Positions 36,354 to 44,574 of a stretch of DNA of 64,000 nucleotides are shown piece by piece. A program made the translations under genes and the position numbers. Origin of the DNA: Gammaproteobacteria bacterium (GTDB lineage: Bacteria; Pseudomonadota; Gammaproteobacteria; Burkholderiales; Thiobacillaceae); the NCBI GenBank assembly GCA_018820765.1, contig JAHJNN010000017.1, forward strand, positions 496,001 to 560,000, given 5' to 3'. Each line of letters begins with the position of its first letter. Positions within the stretch are counted from its first letter, which is position 1. The notes beneath the pieces are model-generated. The model did not search any database and was not told the origin of the DNA. It worked only from the letters and a program-made list of their open reading frames with translations.

Positions 36354-37595
36354 ATGCCCGTCAAGCTCACCGCCCCCGATCCCGCCTCCCTGCTGCCGGT
36401 TGCCGGCGTGCGCCTCGGCATCGCCTCCGCCGGCATCAAGAAACCCGGGCGGCGCGACATCACCCTGATCGAGCTTGCGCCGAATTCGCGGGTATCAGGC
36501 GTGTTCACGCAAAACCGCTTCTGCGCCGCGCCGGTGACGGTCTGCAAACAGCATCTCGGCCAGATTGATCAAAGCGGCGGCTCCATCCGCGCGCTGGTGA
36601 TCAATACCGGCAACGCCAACGCCGGAACCGGCGAGGAAGGCCTCGATCGCGCGCGCCGCACCTGCGCGGCGGCCGCGCAGCTGTTCGGCTGCAAGGCTGA
36701 AAACGTGCTGCCGTTTTCCACCGGGGTCATCCTCGAGCCTCTGCCGATCGACAAGATCCTGCCGGCGCTGCCCGCCGCGCAGGCCGACCTTGCGCCTACG
36801 CACTGGAGCGAGGCCGCGCACGCGATCATGACCACCGACATCGTCGCCAAGGGCGCCAGCCGCCAGTCGCAGGTCGGCGGCAGGACAGTGACGGTGACCG
36901 GCATCGCCAAGGGCTCCGGCATGATCCACCCCAACATGGCGACCATGCTCGGCTATGTGGCGACCGACGCGGCGATCGCGCCCGCTCTGATGCAGCAGTT
37001 GGTGAAGGAGGTGGCCGACGTCTCGTTCAACTGCGTCACCGTCGACGGCGACACCTCGACCAACGACAGCTTCATCCTCATCGCCACCGGCCAGGCCGGC
37101 AACGCTGAAATCGCCGACGCCGCCGGCGCCGACTATGCCGCACTGAAAGCGGCCCTCGCTGACGTCGCCATCGAGCTCGCGCAGGCGATGGCGCGCGACG
37201 GCGAGGGCGCGACCAAGTTCATCACCGTGGCGGTCGAGGGCGGCCGCGACCGCGCCGAATGCAAGCAGATCGCCTACGCCATCGCGCGCTCGCCGTTGGT
37301 CAAGACCGCCTTCTTCGCCTCCGACCCCAACCTCGGCCGCATCCTCGCCGCGATCGGCTACGCCGGCGTGATGGACCTCGATGTGAACGCGCTCAAGGTG
37401 TATCTGGGTGACGTGCTGGTGGCGGAGAAGGGCGGCCGCGCCGCAAGCTACACCGAAGCGCAAGGCGCGGCGGTGATGCAGGAAGCGGAAATCACCGTGC
37501 GCGTGGTGCTCAATCGCGGCACCGTCGACGCCACGGTGTGGACCTGCGACTTTTCCTACGATTACGTGAAGATCAACGCGGAGTACCGCACCTGA
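36354..37595 (+). CDS. argJ: Bifunctional ornithine acetyltransferase/N-acetylglutamate synthase
   Basis: A 413-residue enzyme that moves the acetyl group from N-acetylornithine to glutamate (and can acetylate glutamate from acetyl-CoA), making the arginine pathway cyclic. Thr197 in [13 protein letters not shown] is the nucleophile at which the precursor cleaves itself into alpha and beta chains. Other family blocks are [12 protein letters not shown] and [14 protein letters not shown] possible -10 TAAAAT lies at 36322-36327. The next gene begins five bases after the stop. Confidence 0.96.
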   Translation: MPVKLTAPDPASLLPVAGVRLGIASAGIKKPGRRDITLIELAPNSRVSGVFTQNRFCAAPVTVCKQHLGQIDQSGGSIRALVINTGNANAGTGEEGLDRARRTCAAAAQLFGCKAENVLPFSTGVILEPLPIDKILPALPAAQADLAPTHWSEAAHAIMTTDIVAKGASRQSQVGGRTVTVTGIAKGSGMIHPNMATMLGYVATDAAIAPALMQQLVKEVADVSFNCVTVDGDTSTNDSFILIATGQAGNAEIADAAGADYAALKAALADVAIELAQAMARDGEGATKFITVAVEGGRDRAECKQIAYAIARSPLVKTAFFASDPNLGRILAAIGYAGVMDLDVNALKVYLGDVLVAEKGGRAASYTEAQGAAVMQEAEITVRVVLNRGTVDATVWTCDFSYDYVKINAEYRT

Positions 37596-37599
37596 TGCC

Positions 37600-38085
37600 A
37601 TGAGCGTGCTGCTGACCCCCGACCAGACCGCCTTCCTGCAGGGCACGCTGTCGATGAACGTCGGCGCGGTGGGGCGCGACGGCTGGCCGTGCGTGTGCCG
37701 GGCGCAAGGCCTCGTGGTTGCGCGCGACCGCCGCTCGCTGACGGTGCTGCTGTCGGCCTCGCGCGGGCGGGCGGTGCTGGAATCGCTGGACGCGGGCAGC
37801 GCCATCACGCTGGTGGCGAGCCGCCCGGCCACGCATGCGACGCTGCAGCTGAAGGCGGCACGCGCCGCACGGGTGGGGGTGAGCGCGGCGCACCACGCGG
37901 CAAGTGCGCGCTGCGTGGCGGCATTCGGCGCCGAACTGGAGACGCTGGGCTACGCGGCAGGGCTGAGCGCCACGCTGGCGGGGGTTCTGCCGACCGATGA
38001 TCTGGTGGCGCTGCGCTTTGCGCCGGACATCGTGTTCGACCAAACCCCGGGGCCGGACGCCGGACGGGTGCTGGCGCACACATGA
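37600..38085 (+). CDS. PPOX-fold (pyridoxamine 5'-phosphate oxidase-like) protein
   Basis: A 161-residue split-barrel flavin-binding-type protein. The blocks LSMNVGAVGRDGWPCVCRAQGLVV and the central GRAVLESLDAGSAITLV are in the positions of PNPOx-like proteins. The usual Arg/Lys cluster for FMN phosphate is weak, so cofactor binding is unproven. It overlaps the next gene by four bases (ATGA), so the two PPOX proteins are made together and may form a complex. Confidence 0.7.
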   Translation: MSVLLTPDQTAFLQGTLSMNVGAVGRDGWPCVCRAQGLVVARDRRSLTVLLSASRGRAVLESLDAGSAITLVASRPATHATLQLKAARAARVGVSAAHHAASARCVAAFGAELETLGYAAGLSATLAGVLPTDDLVALRFAPDIVFDQTPGPDAGRVLAHT

Positions 38086-39389
38086 ACATTTCCCTCGAAT
38101 CGCTGCGGCCCTGCCTCGACGGCGCCATCCCGGCGGTGGTGGCGACCGCGTCGCCCGACGGCACGCCCAACGTGGCCTATGCCTCGCAGGTGCACTACGT
38201 GGATTCGGAGCACGTGGCGCTGTCGTTCCAGTTCTTCAGCAAGACGCGCGAGAACGTGCTGGCCCATCCCTACGCCCAGGTGCAGGTGATCGAGCCGAAA
38301 AGCTTTCGCCACTTCCGCCTGAAAGTGCATTACCTGCGCACGGAAACGTCCGGCCCGCTGTTCGAATACATGAAGGCGCAGCTCGCCGGCATCGCGGCCC
38401 GCAGCGGCATGGCCAAGGTGTTTGCGCTGCGCGGCGCGGACGTTTACCGCGTGCTCGACATCGAGAACGTCGACCCGCGCCTGCTGCCGGCGCCCGCCCC
38501 GCCCGACGCGCTGTTGAAGCTGCGCAGAACCTTCGCCCACCTCGGCGCATGCGACGACCTGACCCGCCTGGCAGACCGCGCGCTCGCCGCGCTGGCGCAC
38601 GGTTTCGGCATCCGCCACGCGCTGCTGGCCCTGCTCGACGAAACCGGCGGCGCGCTCTACACATTAGCGAGCCTGGGCTACTCGGCGTCCGGCGTGGGCG
38701 CCGAGGTGGCGCTGGGCGAGGGCCTCATCGGGGTCGCCGCACGCGAGGCCATCCCGGTGCGCATCAACTACCACACCGGCGACTACACCTACCACGCCGC
38801 GCTTTACGTGGCCGACCCGGCGTCGCCGCGCATCCCGCTGCCGGTGCTGGCCGATCCGCACAGCCAGATCGCGGTGCCGCTGACCCACGGCGAGTATCTG
38901 GTTGGCGTGCTCTACGCGGAGAGCGAAGAGAACGCCTTTTTCAGCCACGCCGACGAGGACGCGCTGGTCGTCTATGGCCGTCACCTCGCCGCCCTGATCG
39001 TCCAGCTCGCCGCCTTGCCGGACGACGCCGAGCCTGCCCTCGCCGCGCCCGCGCCCGCGCCTTCCGGCGCGCCGCTCGCGGTGCGCTACTTCGCCCACGA
39101 CCACAGCGTGTTCGTCGACAACGACTACCTCATCAAGGGCGTCGCCGGCAGCATCCTGTGGACCCTGCTCAACGAACACGCGGCGAGCGGCCGGCGCGAT
39201 TTCTGCAACCGTGAACTGCGCCGCGACCCGCGCCTGCCGCTGCCGGACTTTGGCGACAACCTGGAAACGCGGCTGATCCTGCTCGCGCGCCGACTCGCCG
39301 AACGCTGTCCGCAGATCGCACTGGAAAAGACCGGACGCGGACGCTTCCGGCTGGAACTCGCGCGGCCGCTGCAGCTGAACGCCGGGTAA
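38082..39389 (+). CDS. PPOX-fold protein fused to a GAF domain and a C-terminal helical domain
   Basis: A 435-residue multidomain protein. Residues 1-150 are a PPOX split barrel (AVVATASPDGTPNVAYASQVHYV). Residues 160-305 resemble a GAF sensor domain (LADRALAALAHGFGIRHALLALLDE and GEGLIGVAAREAIPVRINYHTGDYTY). Residues 335-435 (FAHDHSVFVDNDYLIKGVAG and further) look like a winged-helix or transcription-factor-like end domain. The combination suggests a redox- or ligand-responsive regulator. I do not recognise a characterised homologue. Confidence 0.7.
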   Translation: MNISLESLRPCLDGAIPAVVATASPDGTPNVAYASQVHYVDSEHVALSFQFFSKTRENVLAHPYAQVQVIEPKSFRHFRLKVHYLRTETSGPLFEYMKAQLAGIAARSGMAKVFALRGADVYRVLDIENVDPRLLPAPAPPDALLKLRRTFAHLGACDDLTRLADRALAALAHGFGIRHALLALLDETGGALYTLASLGYSASGVGAEVALGEGLIGVAAREAIPVRINYHTGDYTYHAALYVADPASPRIPLPVLADPHSQIAVPLTHGEYLVGVLYAESEENAFFSHADEDALVVYGRHLAALIVQLAALPDDAEPALAAPAPAPSGAPLAVRYFAHDHSVFVDNDYLIKGVAGSILWTLLNEHAASGRRDFCNRELRRDPRLPLPDFGDNLETRLILLARRLAERCPQIALEKTGRGRFRLELARPLQLNAG

Positions 39390-39477
39390 GCCTCGGCAAG
39401 GAGGCGCCGGGGTCCAGCCGTCCCGATGCCGTGGTAATTGCGGCCGGGAATCGACCTCACCGGATCGCTATCCATTT

Positions 39478-39550
39478 GTAGGAGCGCCTTCCAAGGCGCG
39501 AAATTCCGATGATCGGCGAAAGCTGATCGCGGCGTGGACGCCGCTCCTAC
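39478..39550. repeat. Cloverleaf REP-like element
   Basis: A 73-base element closed by GTAGGA/TCCTAC (39478-39483 and 39545-39550; 9 bp if the next three bases are counted). Inside are three hairpins: GCGCCTT-CC-AAGGCGC (39484-39499), GATCGGC-GAAA-GCTGATC with one G.T pair (39511-39528) and GCGGCGT-GG-ACGCCGC (39529-39544). It has the GTAGGAGCG..CGCTCCTAC ends of REP/REPIN elements common in Pseudomonas, Xanthomonas and relatives. It sits between convergent genes. The other bases of the 167-base spacer show nothing. Confidence 0.8.
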
Positions 39551-39556
39551 GCAGCG

Positions 39557-40468
39557 CTACCGCTGCAATCCTCCGTTCGCCAGCCAGCGCGCGCATGCCG
39601 CGCCCAGCTCCTGTTCGGCGCGCGCCTCGTATTCGGCGCAGTCCGCGCGCGTCAGCGTATCGGCCCAGCGGCCGTTGACGCCCTTGTGGATGAAGGTTTC
39701 CGCGCCGCCGTCCCAGAACGCGCCGCCGAGCGGCACGCTTTGCGTCGCGTTCTTCTTCATCCAGTCGAAGCTGCAGTATTCGACCATGGCCGGCCAGCGC
39801 GCTTCGTCGATGTCGATGTCGAGGAAGGCCGCGATGCGCCGCATCTGCCCTTCCATGTCGCGCTTGAGGTCGGCGAAATGCAGCAGCAGCACGTTCGGCA
39901 GGTGGCGAATCGCCCACCAGCTTCTGACGCTGTCCCAGAACGGCCAGAAGGGATGGCCGTCGCGGTCCAGCCAGTCGCGCCAGTACTGGCGGACATCGGC
40001 AGGCGGCGGCTCGATCGGCGCGCCCACCCGCCCCGGCGTGTCGTTCAGTGCGCCATACCAGGCGACGTTGGCATTGGCGTGATGGTTGTATAGGCTCCAC
40101 ACGACGTCGCGGCCGTCGCGCGCGATGTAGAGATATTTCGCGCGCGGCGAAAACACCAGCGCGTCGACCGGCAGGTGCGTCTTGAGGATGCGGCGGTGGG
40201 TCTGCGCCGCCACGGCTTCGAGCTTGACGGCCTTGGGCGGCACGCGCAGGTCGAGCCAGGGCGACAGCTCGGCCACCGCCAGCGCCGGATCGCCGCCGAA
40301 CAGCATCTGCGCGACGATCTGCTGGGTCCAGGTGGTGCCGGACTTGGCGTAGGTGGCGATGACGACGTCGTCGCCGCGGAAAGCGAACTCGTTCCAGATG
40401 GTGGAATCGAAGTGATGGTTGTGAAGCTCGCGCGTCTTGCGCGGCCAGATGATTTCGGGGGCGTTCAT
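39557..40468 (-). CDS. PAPS-dependent sulfotransferase
   Basis: A 303-residue enzyme that moves sulfate from PAPS to a hydroxyl or amine acceptor. The 5'-phosphosulfate loop is YAKSGTTW (40-47, Lys42), the catalytic His is probably His98 in KTHLP, and the 3'-phosphate site is YIARDGRDVVWS. The C-terminal KGVNGRW corresponds to the KG-x-x-G-x-W motif. The sequence looks like the animal cytosolic SULT type. The acceptor is unknown. It follows a c-type cytochrome gene by 24 bases on the same strand. Confidence 0.9.
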   Translation of the reverse strand: MNAPEIIWPRKTRELHNHHFDSTIWNEFAFRGDDVVIATYAKSGTTWTQQIVAQMLFGGDPALAVAELSPWLDLRVPPKAVKLEAVAAQTHRRILKTHLPVDALVFSPRAKYLYIARDGRDVVWSLYNHHANANVAWYGALNDTPGRVGAPIEPPPADVRQYWRDWLDRDGHPFWPFWDSVRSWWAIRHLPNVLLLHFADLKRDMEGQMRRIAAFLDIDIDEARWPAMVEYCSFDWMKKNATQSVPLGGAFWDGGAETFIHKGVNGRWADTLTRADCAEYEARAEQELGAACARWLANGGLQR

Positions 40469-40492
40469 GTCGGGCTCCTGTCCGGGTGCCTC

Positions 40493-40978
40493 TTACTTGC
40501 CCGCCACCGGCGGCAGGTTCTTCGGCGTGAAGTCGAAATACGGCGTCGCCACCTTGCCGCCGGGCGGCACGTAGGCCGGCGCGGGTGGGCCTTTCACGTC
40601 CAGGCTCTTCACGTAGCGGTAGATCGCCCTGAGGTCGGCGCCGCTCATCGCGCGCAGGCTGGGCGACGGCATCGGCGGCCGCATCGGCTGGCGCGCCCGC
40701 ACGAGCCAGGCCTTCTCGTCGATCTGGCTGAACAAAAGGCGCAGGTTGGCCGCGTAGGTCGTGCCCCACGGCCCCTGCCAGCCCATCGCATCGCCGGTCA
40801 GCCATTCGGCCTCCGGTACATGGCCGTCTTTCTGCATGTAGCCGGCGGTGTGGCAGTCATTGCAGCCGGAAATCTGGATCAGGTAGCGGCCGTGGCGGAT
40901 GTCGTCCGCCGGGCCGGCCCAGGCCGGGCTCGTCCAGACCGCGAGCACAAGTGCGGCGATTTTCAGGAAGGTGTTCAT
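40493..40978 (-). CDS. Monohaem cytochrome c, exported
   Basis: A 161-residue protein with a signal peptide (1-21, cut near AWA-GP) and one haem motif CNDCH. The later segment (GADLRAIYRYVKSLDVKGPPAP) is typical of cytochrome domains associated with dehydrogenases or the TsdA/SoxX surroundings, and the C-terminal YFDFTPKNLPPV is unusual. The Met ligand is probably within MPSPSLRAM. It has a GAGGAGA site. Why it is paired with a sulfotransferase gene is not clear. Confidence 0.85.
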   Translation of the reverse strand: MNTFLKIAALVLAVWTSPAWAGPADDIRHGRYLIQISGCNDCHTAGYMQKDGHVPEAEWLTGDAMGWQGPWGTTYAANLRLLFSQIDEKAWLVRARQPMRPPMPSPSLRAMSGADLRAIYRYVKSLDVKGPPAPAYVPPGGKVATPYFDFTPKNLPPVAGK

Positions 40979-41030
40979 GTCGTCTCCTCGTTCGTCAACG
41001 GGCGCACCCTGCACCCGGATGAAACAGAGC

Positions 41031-41133
41031 TTAGGCAGGTTTTTGCGGACGCGTTGCTAAGTCTTTGCTAGGCGGAGCCTAATTTTTTCTTAAGCGGCGA
41101 CGCCTCCGACGCGGACGCGGCATCCGCTAGAAT
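41031..41133 (+). promoter_or_regulatory. Attenuator-like leader and -10 element upstream of the DUF815 gene
   Basis: GCCTAA at 41077-41082 can pair either with TTAGGC at 41031-41036 or (as GCCTA) with TAGGC at 41069-41073; the second stem is followed by ATTTTTTCTT, like a weak intrinsic terminator reading rightward. Downstream, TAGAAT at 41128-41133 lies six bases before the DUF815 ATG and could be a -10 for a leaderless transcript. The two readings exclude each other as the sole start; I cannot decide. Confidence 0.3.
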
Positions 41134-41139
41134 CACGCC

Positions 41140-41976
41140 ATGACCGATCTCGCCGCCCTGCTGCCGCGCCTTGCCCACCTGCTCGACCGCCTGGAAGCCC
41201 CGGCCGCCGCCGCGCCCGACTGGAAAACCGTCCGCGCGGCGCGCTGGTCGGCGCAGACGGGGGGGCTGAAGCCCATCCTGCACCCGCAGCGGGTGGCGCT
41301 GAAGGATCTGTTGGCGATCGACGAGCAGAAGCAGCGGGTCGATGCCAACACGCGCCAGTTCGTCGCCGGCAAGCCCGCCAACAACGTGCTGCTCACCGGC
41401 GCGCGCGGCTGCGGCAAGTCCTCGCTGGTGAAGGCGGTGCATGCCAAATACGCTGCGCGCGGACTGCGCCTGATCGAGGTCGACAAGGCCGGGCTGCCGC
41501 ATCTACCCGACCTGTTCGACCTGCTGGCGGACGCCGATTTCCGTTTCGTCGTCTTCATCGACGACCTCACGTTCGGCGAGCACGAGCCGGGCTATGCCAG
41601 CCTCAAAGCCGCGCTCGACGGCTCGCTGGCGGGGCCCTCCGACAACGTGCTGATCTACGCCACCAGCAACCGCCGCCACCTGATGCCGGAATACATGGCG
41701 GAGAACCTGGAGGCGAAGCACCTCGGCGGCGAAGTGCATCCGGGCGAAGCGACCGAGGAAAAGGTCTCGCTGTCCGACCGTTTCGGGCTGTGGGTGTCGT
41801 TTCATGGCTTGGATCAGGACACCTATCTGGCAATCGCCCGCCACTGGGCCGTCAGTCTCGGTGCGCCGCCGGACGACAGCTTCGAGCGTGCCGCCCTGCA
41901 ATGGTCGCTCGGCCGCAGCGCACGCAACGGGCGGGTGGCGTGGCAGTTCGCGCGGGATTGGGCGGGGCGGAAATGA
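41140..41976 (+). CDS. DUF815 AAA+ ATPase
   Basis: A 278-residue P-loop protein. Walker A is GARGCGKSS (87-95), Walker B is FRFVVFIDDLTF, and the sensor 1 region is VLIYATSNRRHLMPEY. The EKVSLSDRFGLWVSF block is typical of DUF815. The family is widespread in proteobacteria, and its target is unknown. The end overlaps the Nudix gene start (ATGA). Confidence 0.88.
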   Translation: MTDLAALLPRLAHLLDRLEAPAAAAPDWKTVRAARWSAQTGGLKPILHPQRVALKDLLAIDEQKQRVDANTRQFVAGKPANNVLLTGARGCGKSSLVKAVHAKYAARGLRLIEVDKAGLPHLPDLFDLLADADFRFVVFIDDLTFGEHEPGYASLKAALDGSLAGPSDNVLIYATSNRRHLMPEYMAENLEAKHLGGEVHPGEATEEKVSLSDRFGLWVSFHGLDQDTYLAIARHWAVSLGAPPDDSFERAALQWSLGRSARNGRVAWQFARDWAGRK

Positions 41977-42980
41977 GCCTGTCCAGCAGCACACCTTCCC
42001 TCTCCCCAACCCTCCCCCCAGATGGGGGAGGGGGCAAACGTGATGCCCAGAACGAATTAATCGTCGTTGCCGCGGTGCTGACCCAGCCCGATGGCCGGGT
42101 GCTGCTGGCGCAGCGCCCGCCGGGCAAGCCCTATGCGGGCTACTGGGAATTTCCCGGCGGCAAGGTAGAGGCGGGCGAATCGCTGGAAGCGGCGCTGGCG
42201 CGTGAACTGCACGAGGAACTCGGTATCGTCGTCAGCCGCCCCTGCCGCTGGATCACGCGGGTGTTCGACTACCCGCACGCGACGGTGCGGCTGAATTTCT
42301 TCCGCGTGTTCGACTGGCAGGGCACGCCGCACCCGCACGAGGGGCAGGTGTTTTCCTGGCAGCTGCCCGACGCGGTCGAGGTCACCCCCTTGCTGCCCGC
42401 CAATTTCCCGGTCCTGAAGGCGCTGTCGCTGCCGCCGCTGCTGGGCATTTCGCACGCCGAGTCGCTCGGCGTCGACAGCTTCCTGGCGCGGCTGGACGTG
42501 GCGCTCGCCAATGGCCTGCGGCTGATCCAGCTGCGCGACAAGACGCTGCCGGACGACGCGCGCCTGGCACTGGCGCGCGAGACCGTGCGCCGCGCCCACG
42601 CACGCGGCGCGCGCGTGCTGGTCAACGGCAGCCTGGAGTTGGCGCAGGCGGCCGGCGCCGACGGCGTGCACCTCGATTCGGCCGCCGCCGCCAAGCTTGC
42701 CGCGCGCCCCGATTGCGGCTGGGTGGGCGTGTCCTGCCACGATGCCGCCGAGCTGGCGCACGCCGCCGCGCTCGCGGCGGACTACGCGCTGCTGTCGCCG
42801 GTGCTGCCCACGCTCACCCATCCGGGCGCGGCCACGCTCGGCTGGGACACCTTTTCCGAGCTCGCCGCCGCCAGCCCGATTCCGGTCTACGGCCTCGGCG
42901 GGCTGGGGCGCGACGACGTGGCGCTGGCGCAGTCGCACGGCGCGCACGGCGTGGCGCTGCTGCGCGGGGCGTGGACATGA
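41973..42980 (+). CDS. Nudix hydrolase fused to a thiamine-phosphate-synthase-like domain
   Basis: A 335-residue fusion. The Nudix box spans residues 63-85 (GGKVEAGES..REL.EELGI), as in MutT, which removes 8-oxo-dGTP. From about 150 onward there is a ThiE-like TIM barrel (LRLIQLRDKTLPDDAR, GADGVHLDS, YALLSPVLPT, VYGLGGL), a fusion known in beta- and gammaproteobacteria. The first 27 residues come from repeat copy D, so translation starts upstream of the element and reads through it; no other start codon exists in frame before LIVVAAVL. Translational coupling occurs at both ends. Confidence 0.88.
   Translation: MSLSSSTPSLSPTLPPDGGGGKRDAQNELIVVAAVLTQPDGRVLLAQRPPGKPYAGYWEFPGGKVEAGESLEAALARELHEELGIVVSRPCRWITRVFDYPHATVRLNFFRVFDWQGTPHPHEGQVFSWQLPDAVEVTPLLPANFPVLKALSLPPLLGISHAESLGVDSFLARLDVALANGLRLIQLRDKTLPDDARLALARETVRRAHARGARVLVNGSLELAQAAGADGVHLDSAAAAKLAARPDCGWVGVSCHDAAELAHAAALAADYALLSPVLPTLTHPGAATLGWDTFSELAAASPIPVYGLGGLGRDDVALAQSHGAHGVALLRGAWT
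41996..42060 (+). repeat. Palindromic repeat, copy D (5' end of the Nudix gene)
   Basis: The stem is CCCTCCCCC (42010-42018) with GGGGGAGGG (42024-42032) around CAGAT. It is preceded by CCCTCTCCCCAA and followed by GGGGCAAACGTGATGCCCAG and AACGAATTAA. Unlike copies A-C it is read in another frame (SPTLPPDGGGGKRDAQN), still without a stop. Confidence 0.85.
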
Positions 42981-43390
42981 AGCGGGTCGCGGCGCCGCTG
43001 CTGCTGGTGGTCGCGCTGGTGGCGGTCGCGGTGGCGGGCTGGTGGCTGAAGCGCCCGGCCGAGGCGGTGGCGGTCAGCTGCGCCGACCCCCTGGCCGGTT
43101 GCGCCTTCAGCCATCGCGGCGGCGCGGCGAGCGTGCGCTTTTCCGCGCAGCCGGTGCCGCTGGAAGCCTTCGAGCTCACGGTCACGGCGCCCAATGCCGC
43201 CAGAATCAGCGCCGAATTCCAGATGGTCGGCATGGACATGGGCTTCAACCGCTACGATCTGCATCCGGCCGCACGCGGCACCTTCGCCTCGAAGGTGACC
43301 CTGCCCGTGTGCGTCAGCGGGCGGCGCGACTGGACGCTGTATCTCGACCTCGACGGCTCGCGTTACGCGCTGCCCTTCAGCACCCGTTGA
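42977..43390 (+). CDS. Membrane-anchored protein with a Met-rich motif, hypothetical
   Basis: A 137-residue protein with one N-terminal membrane anchor (6-24) and a periplasmic beta-rich part. The segment FQMVGMDMGFNRYDL, followed by TLPVCVSGRRDWTLYLDL, resembles the MPGMDMG..NR..L block of FixH/YtkA-like and copper-handling proteins, so metal binding by Met or Cys is possible. Two cysteines (SCADPLAGC) could form a disulfide. The start overlaps the Nudix stop by four bases. Confidence 0.65.
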   Translation: MKRVAAPLLLVVALVAVAVAGWWLKRPAEAVAVSCADPLAGCAFSHRGGAASVRFSAQPVPLEAFELTVTAPNAARISAEFQMVGMDMGFNRYDLHPAARGTFASKVTLPVCVSGRRDWTLYLDLDGSRYALPFSTR

Positions 43391-43395
43391 GAGAC

Positions 43396-43430
43396 CGTTC
43401 ATGGATTCGTCACAATCCGGCGCATATAAT
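43396..43430 (+). promoter_or_regulatory. phoU promoter with a putative Pho box
   Basis: A perfect TATAAT lies at 43425-43430. Eleven bases upstream, CGTTCAT-GGAT-TCGTCAC (43396-43413) matches the 7+4+7 layout of the PhoB box (CTGTCAT..CTGTCAC) at five of seven positions in each half. A Pho box in place of a -35, about ten bases from the -10, is the normal geometry of PhoB-activated promoters. Confidence 0.55.
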
Positions 43431-43461
43431 CGAATGAGAATTATTGAAAAGGTCTTACAAC

Positions 43462-44163
43462 ATGCCCACTGAACACACCTACAAGCAGTTCGACGCCGAG
43501 CTCGAAGCCGTGCGCGCCAACGTGCTGAAAATGGGTGGCCTGGTCGAGGAACAGATCGTCAATGCGGTCGAGGCGCTCATCTCGGGCAATATGGATCTGG
43601 CCGAGCGGGTCGACGCCAACGACCACACCGTCAATGCGCTGGAAGTGGCGATCGACGAGGACTGCACCCACATCATCGCGCGCCGCCAGCCGACCGCGTC
43701 CGACCTGCGCATGGTGATGATGGTGGTGAAGACCATCACCGACCTCGAGCGCATCGGCGACGAGGCCGCCAAGATCGCGCGCATGGCCAAGCTGATCCAC
43801 CAGGCCGAGCGCATCAGCCTGCCGCGCTTCTCCGAAGTCAAATACATGTCCGATCTGGTGCTCGACATGCTGAGGAAGGCGCTCGACGGCTTCGCCCGCC
43901 TGGATGCCACCAAGGCGGTGGAAATCGCCCGCCAGGACCAGGCGGTGGACGAGGAGTTCCGCCTCAACCTGCGCCACCTCATCACCTTCATGATGGAAGA
44001 CCCGCGCACCATCTCGGTCTTCATCGACATCCTGTTCGTCACCAAGGCGATCGAGCGCATGGGCGACCACGCCAAGAACATGTCGGAATACGTGGTCTAC
44101 ATGGTGAAGGGCAAGGACGTGCGCCACACCTCGCTGGAAGAAATCGAAAAAGAAGTGCTGTAG
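43462..44163 (+). CDS. phoU: Phosphate signalling regulator PhoU
   Basis: A 233-residue all-alpha protein with two three-helix repeats carrying the metal-binding DLERIGDEAAKIA and AIERMGDHAKNMSEYVVY motifs. It links the Pst transporter to PhoR and keeps the Pho regulon off when phosphate is plentiful. The ATG at 43462 is chosen over the upstream TTG on homology. No pst, phoB or phoR gene lies nearby, so it is an orphan copy in its own transcription unit between a promoter and a terminator. Confidence 0.93.
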   Translation: MPTEHTYKQFDAELEAVRANVLKMGGLVEEQIVNAVEALISGNMDLAERVDANDHTVNALEVAIDEDCTHIIARRQPTASDLRMVMMVVKTITDLERIGDEAAKIARMAKLIHQAERISLPRFSEVKYMSDLVLDMLRKALDGFARLDATKAVEIARQDQAVDEEFRLNLRHLITFMMEDPRTISVFIDILFVTKAIERMGDHAKNMSEYVVYMVKGKDVRHTSLEEIEKEVL

Positions 44164-44180
44164 TTTCTGGCCATCAAACA

Positions 44181-44210
44181 AAACGGGCGCCAGGGCGCCC
44201 GTTTTTGTTT
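44181..44210 (+). terminator. Rho-independent terminator of phoU
   Basis: AAACGGGCGCC (44181-44191) pairs perfectly with GGCGCCCGTTT (44194-44204) around AG; a T-run continues as TTTGTTT. It lies 17 bases after the phoU stop. Confidence 0.92.
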
Positions 44211-44242
44211 ACAGCCTGCCGGTTTACCCGCAAGGGGTAGGC

Positions 44243-44278
44243 CGTGGTTGTAAAGCCGCTGAAGCGTCAACAACCACG
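44243..44278 (-). repeat. Stem-loop at the end of the leftward def-yggX run
   Basis: CGTGGTTGT (44243-44251) pairs with ACAACCACG (44270-44278), nine bases each, directly after the yggX stop. There is no T-run on the minus strand, so it may protect the mRNA end or work with Rho rather than act as an intrinsic terminator. A weaker TACCC/GGGTA hairpin lies at 44225-44240. Confidence 0.5.
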
Positions 44279-44280
44279 CA

Positions 44281-44556
44281 CTACTTGGCGGGCGGAACGT
44301 AGCCTGTCGCGGCGTCGACATTGCCGCCGCCGAAGAAATAGCGCTCCATCTGTTCCATCAGGTAGCTGCGCGCCTGCGGGTCGGCCAGATTGAGGCGGTT
44401 TTCGTTGATCAGCATGGTCTGGTGGCGCTGCCAGCCGCTCCAGGCTTCCTTCGACACGTTCTCTAAAATCTTCTTGCCCAGATCGCCCGGCACCGGCTGG
44501 AAGGCCAGGCCTTCGGCTTCGCGCCCGAGCTTCACACAATTCACCATCCGCGTCAT
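44281..44556 (-). CDS. yggX: Fe(2+)-trafficking protein
   Basis: A 91-residue protein with the YggX features: Cys7 in [40 protein letters not shown] and the C-terminal [15 protein letters not shown]. In enterobacteria it protects Fe-S clusters from oxidants and takes part in iron traffic. It is the last gene of the leftward run, 18 bases after the TPR gene. Confidence 0.94.
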   Translation of the reverse strand: MTRMVNCVKLGREAEGLAFQPVPGDLGKKILENVSKEAWSGWQRHQTMLINENRLNLADPQARSYLMEQMERYFFGGGNVDAATGYVPPAK

Positions 44557-44574
44557 TTCCTGCTCCTGAAAAAT

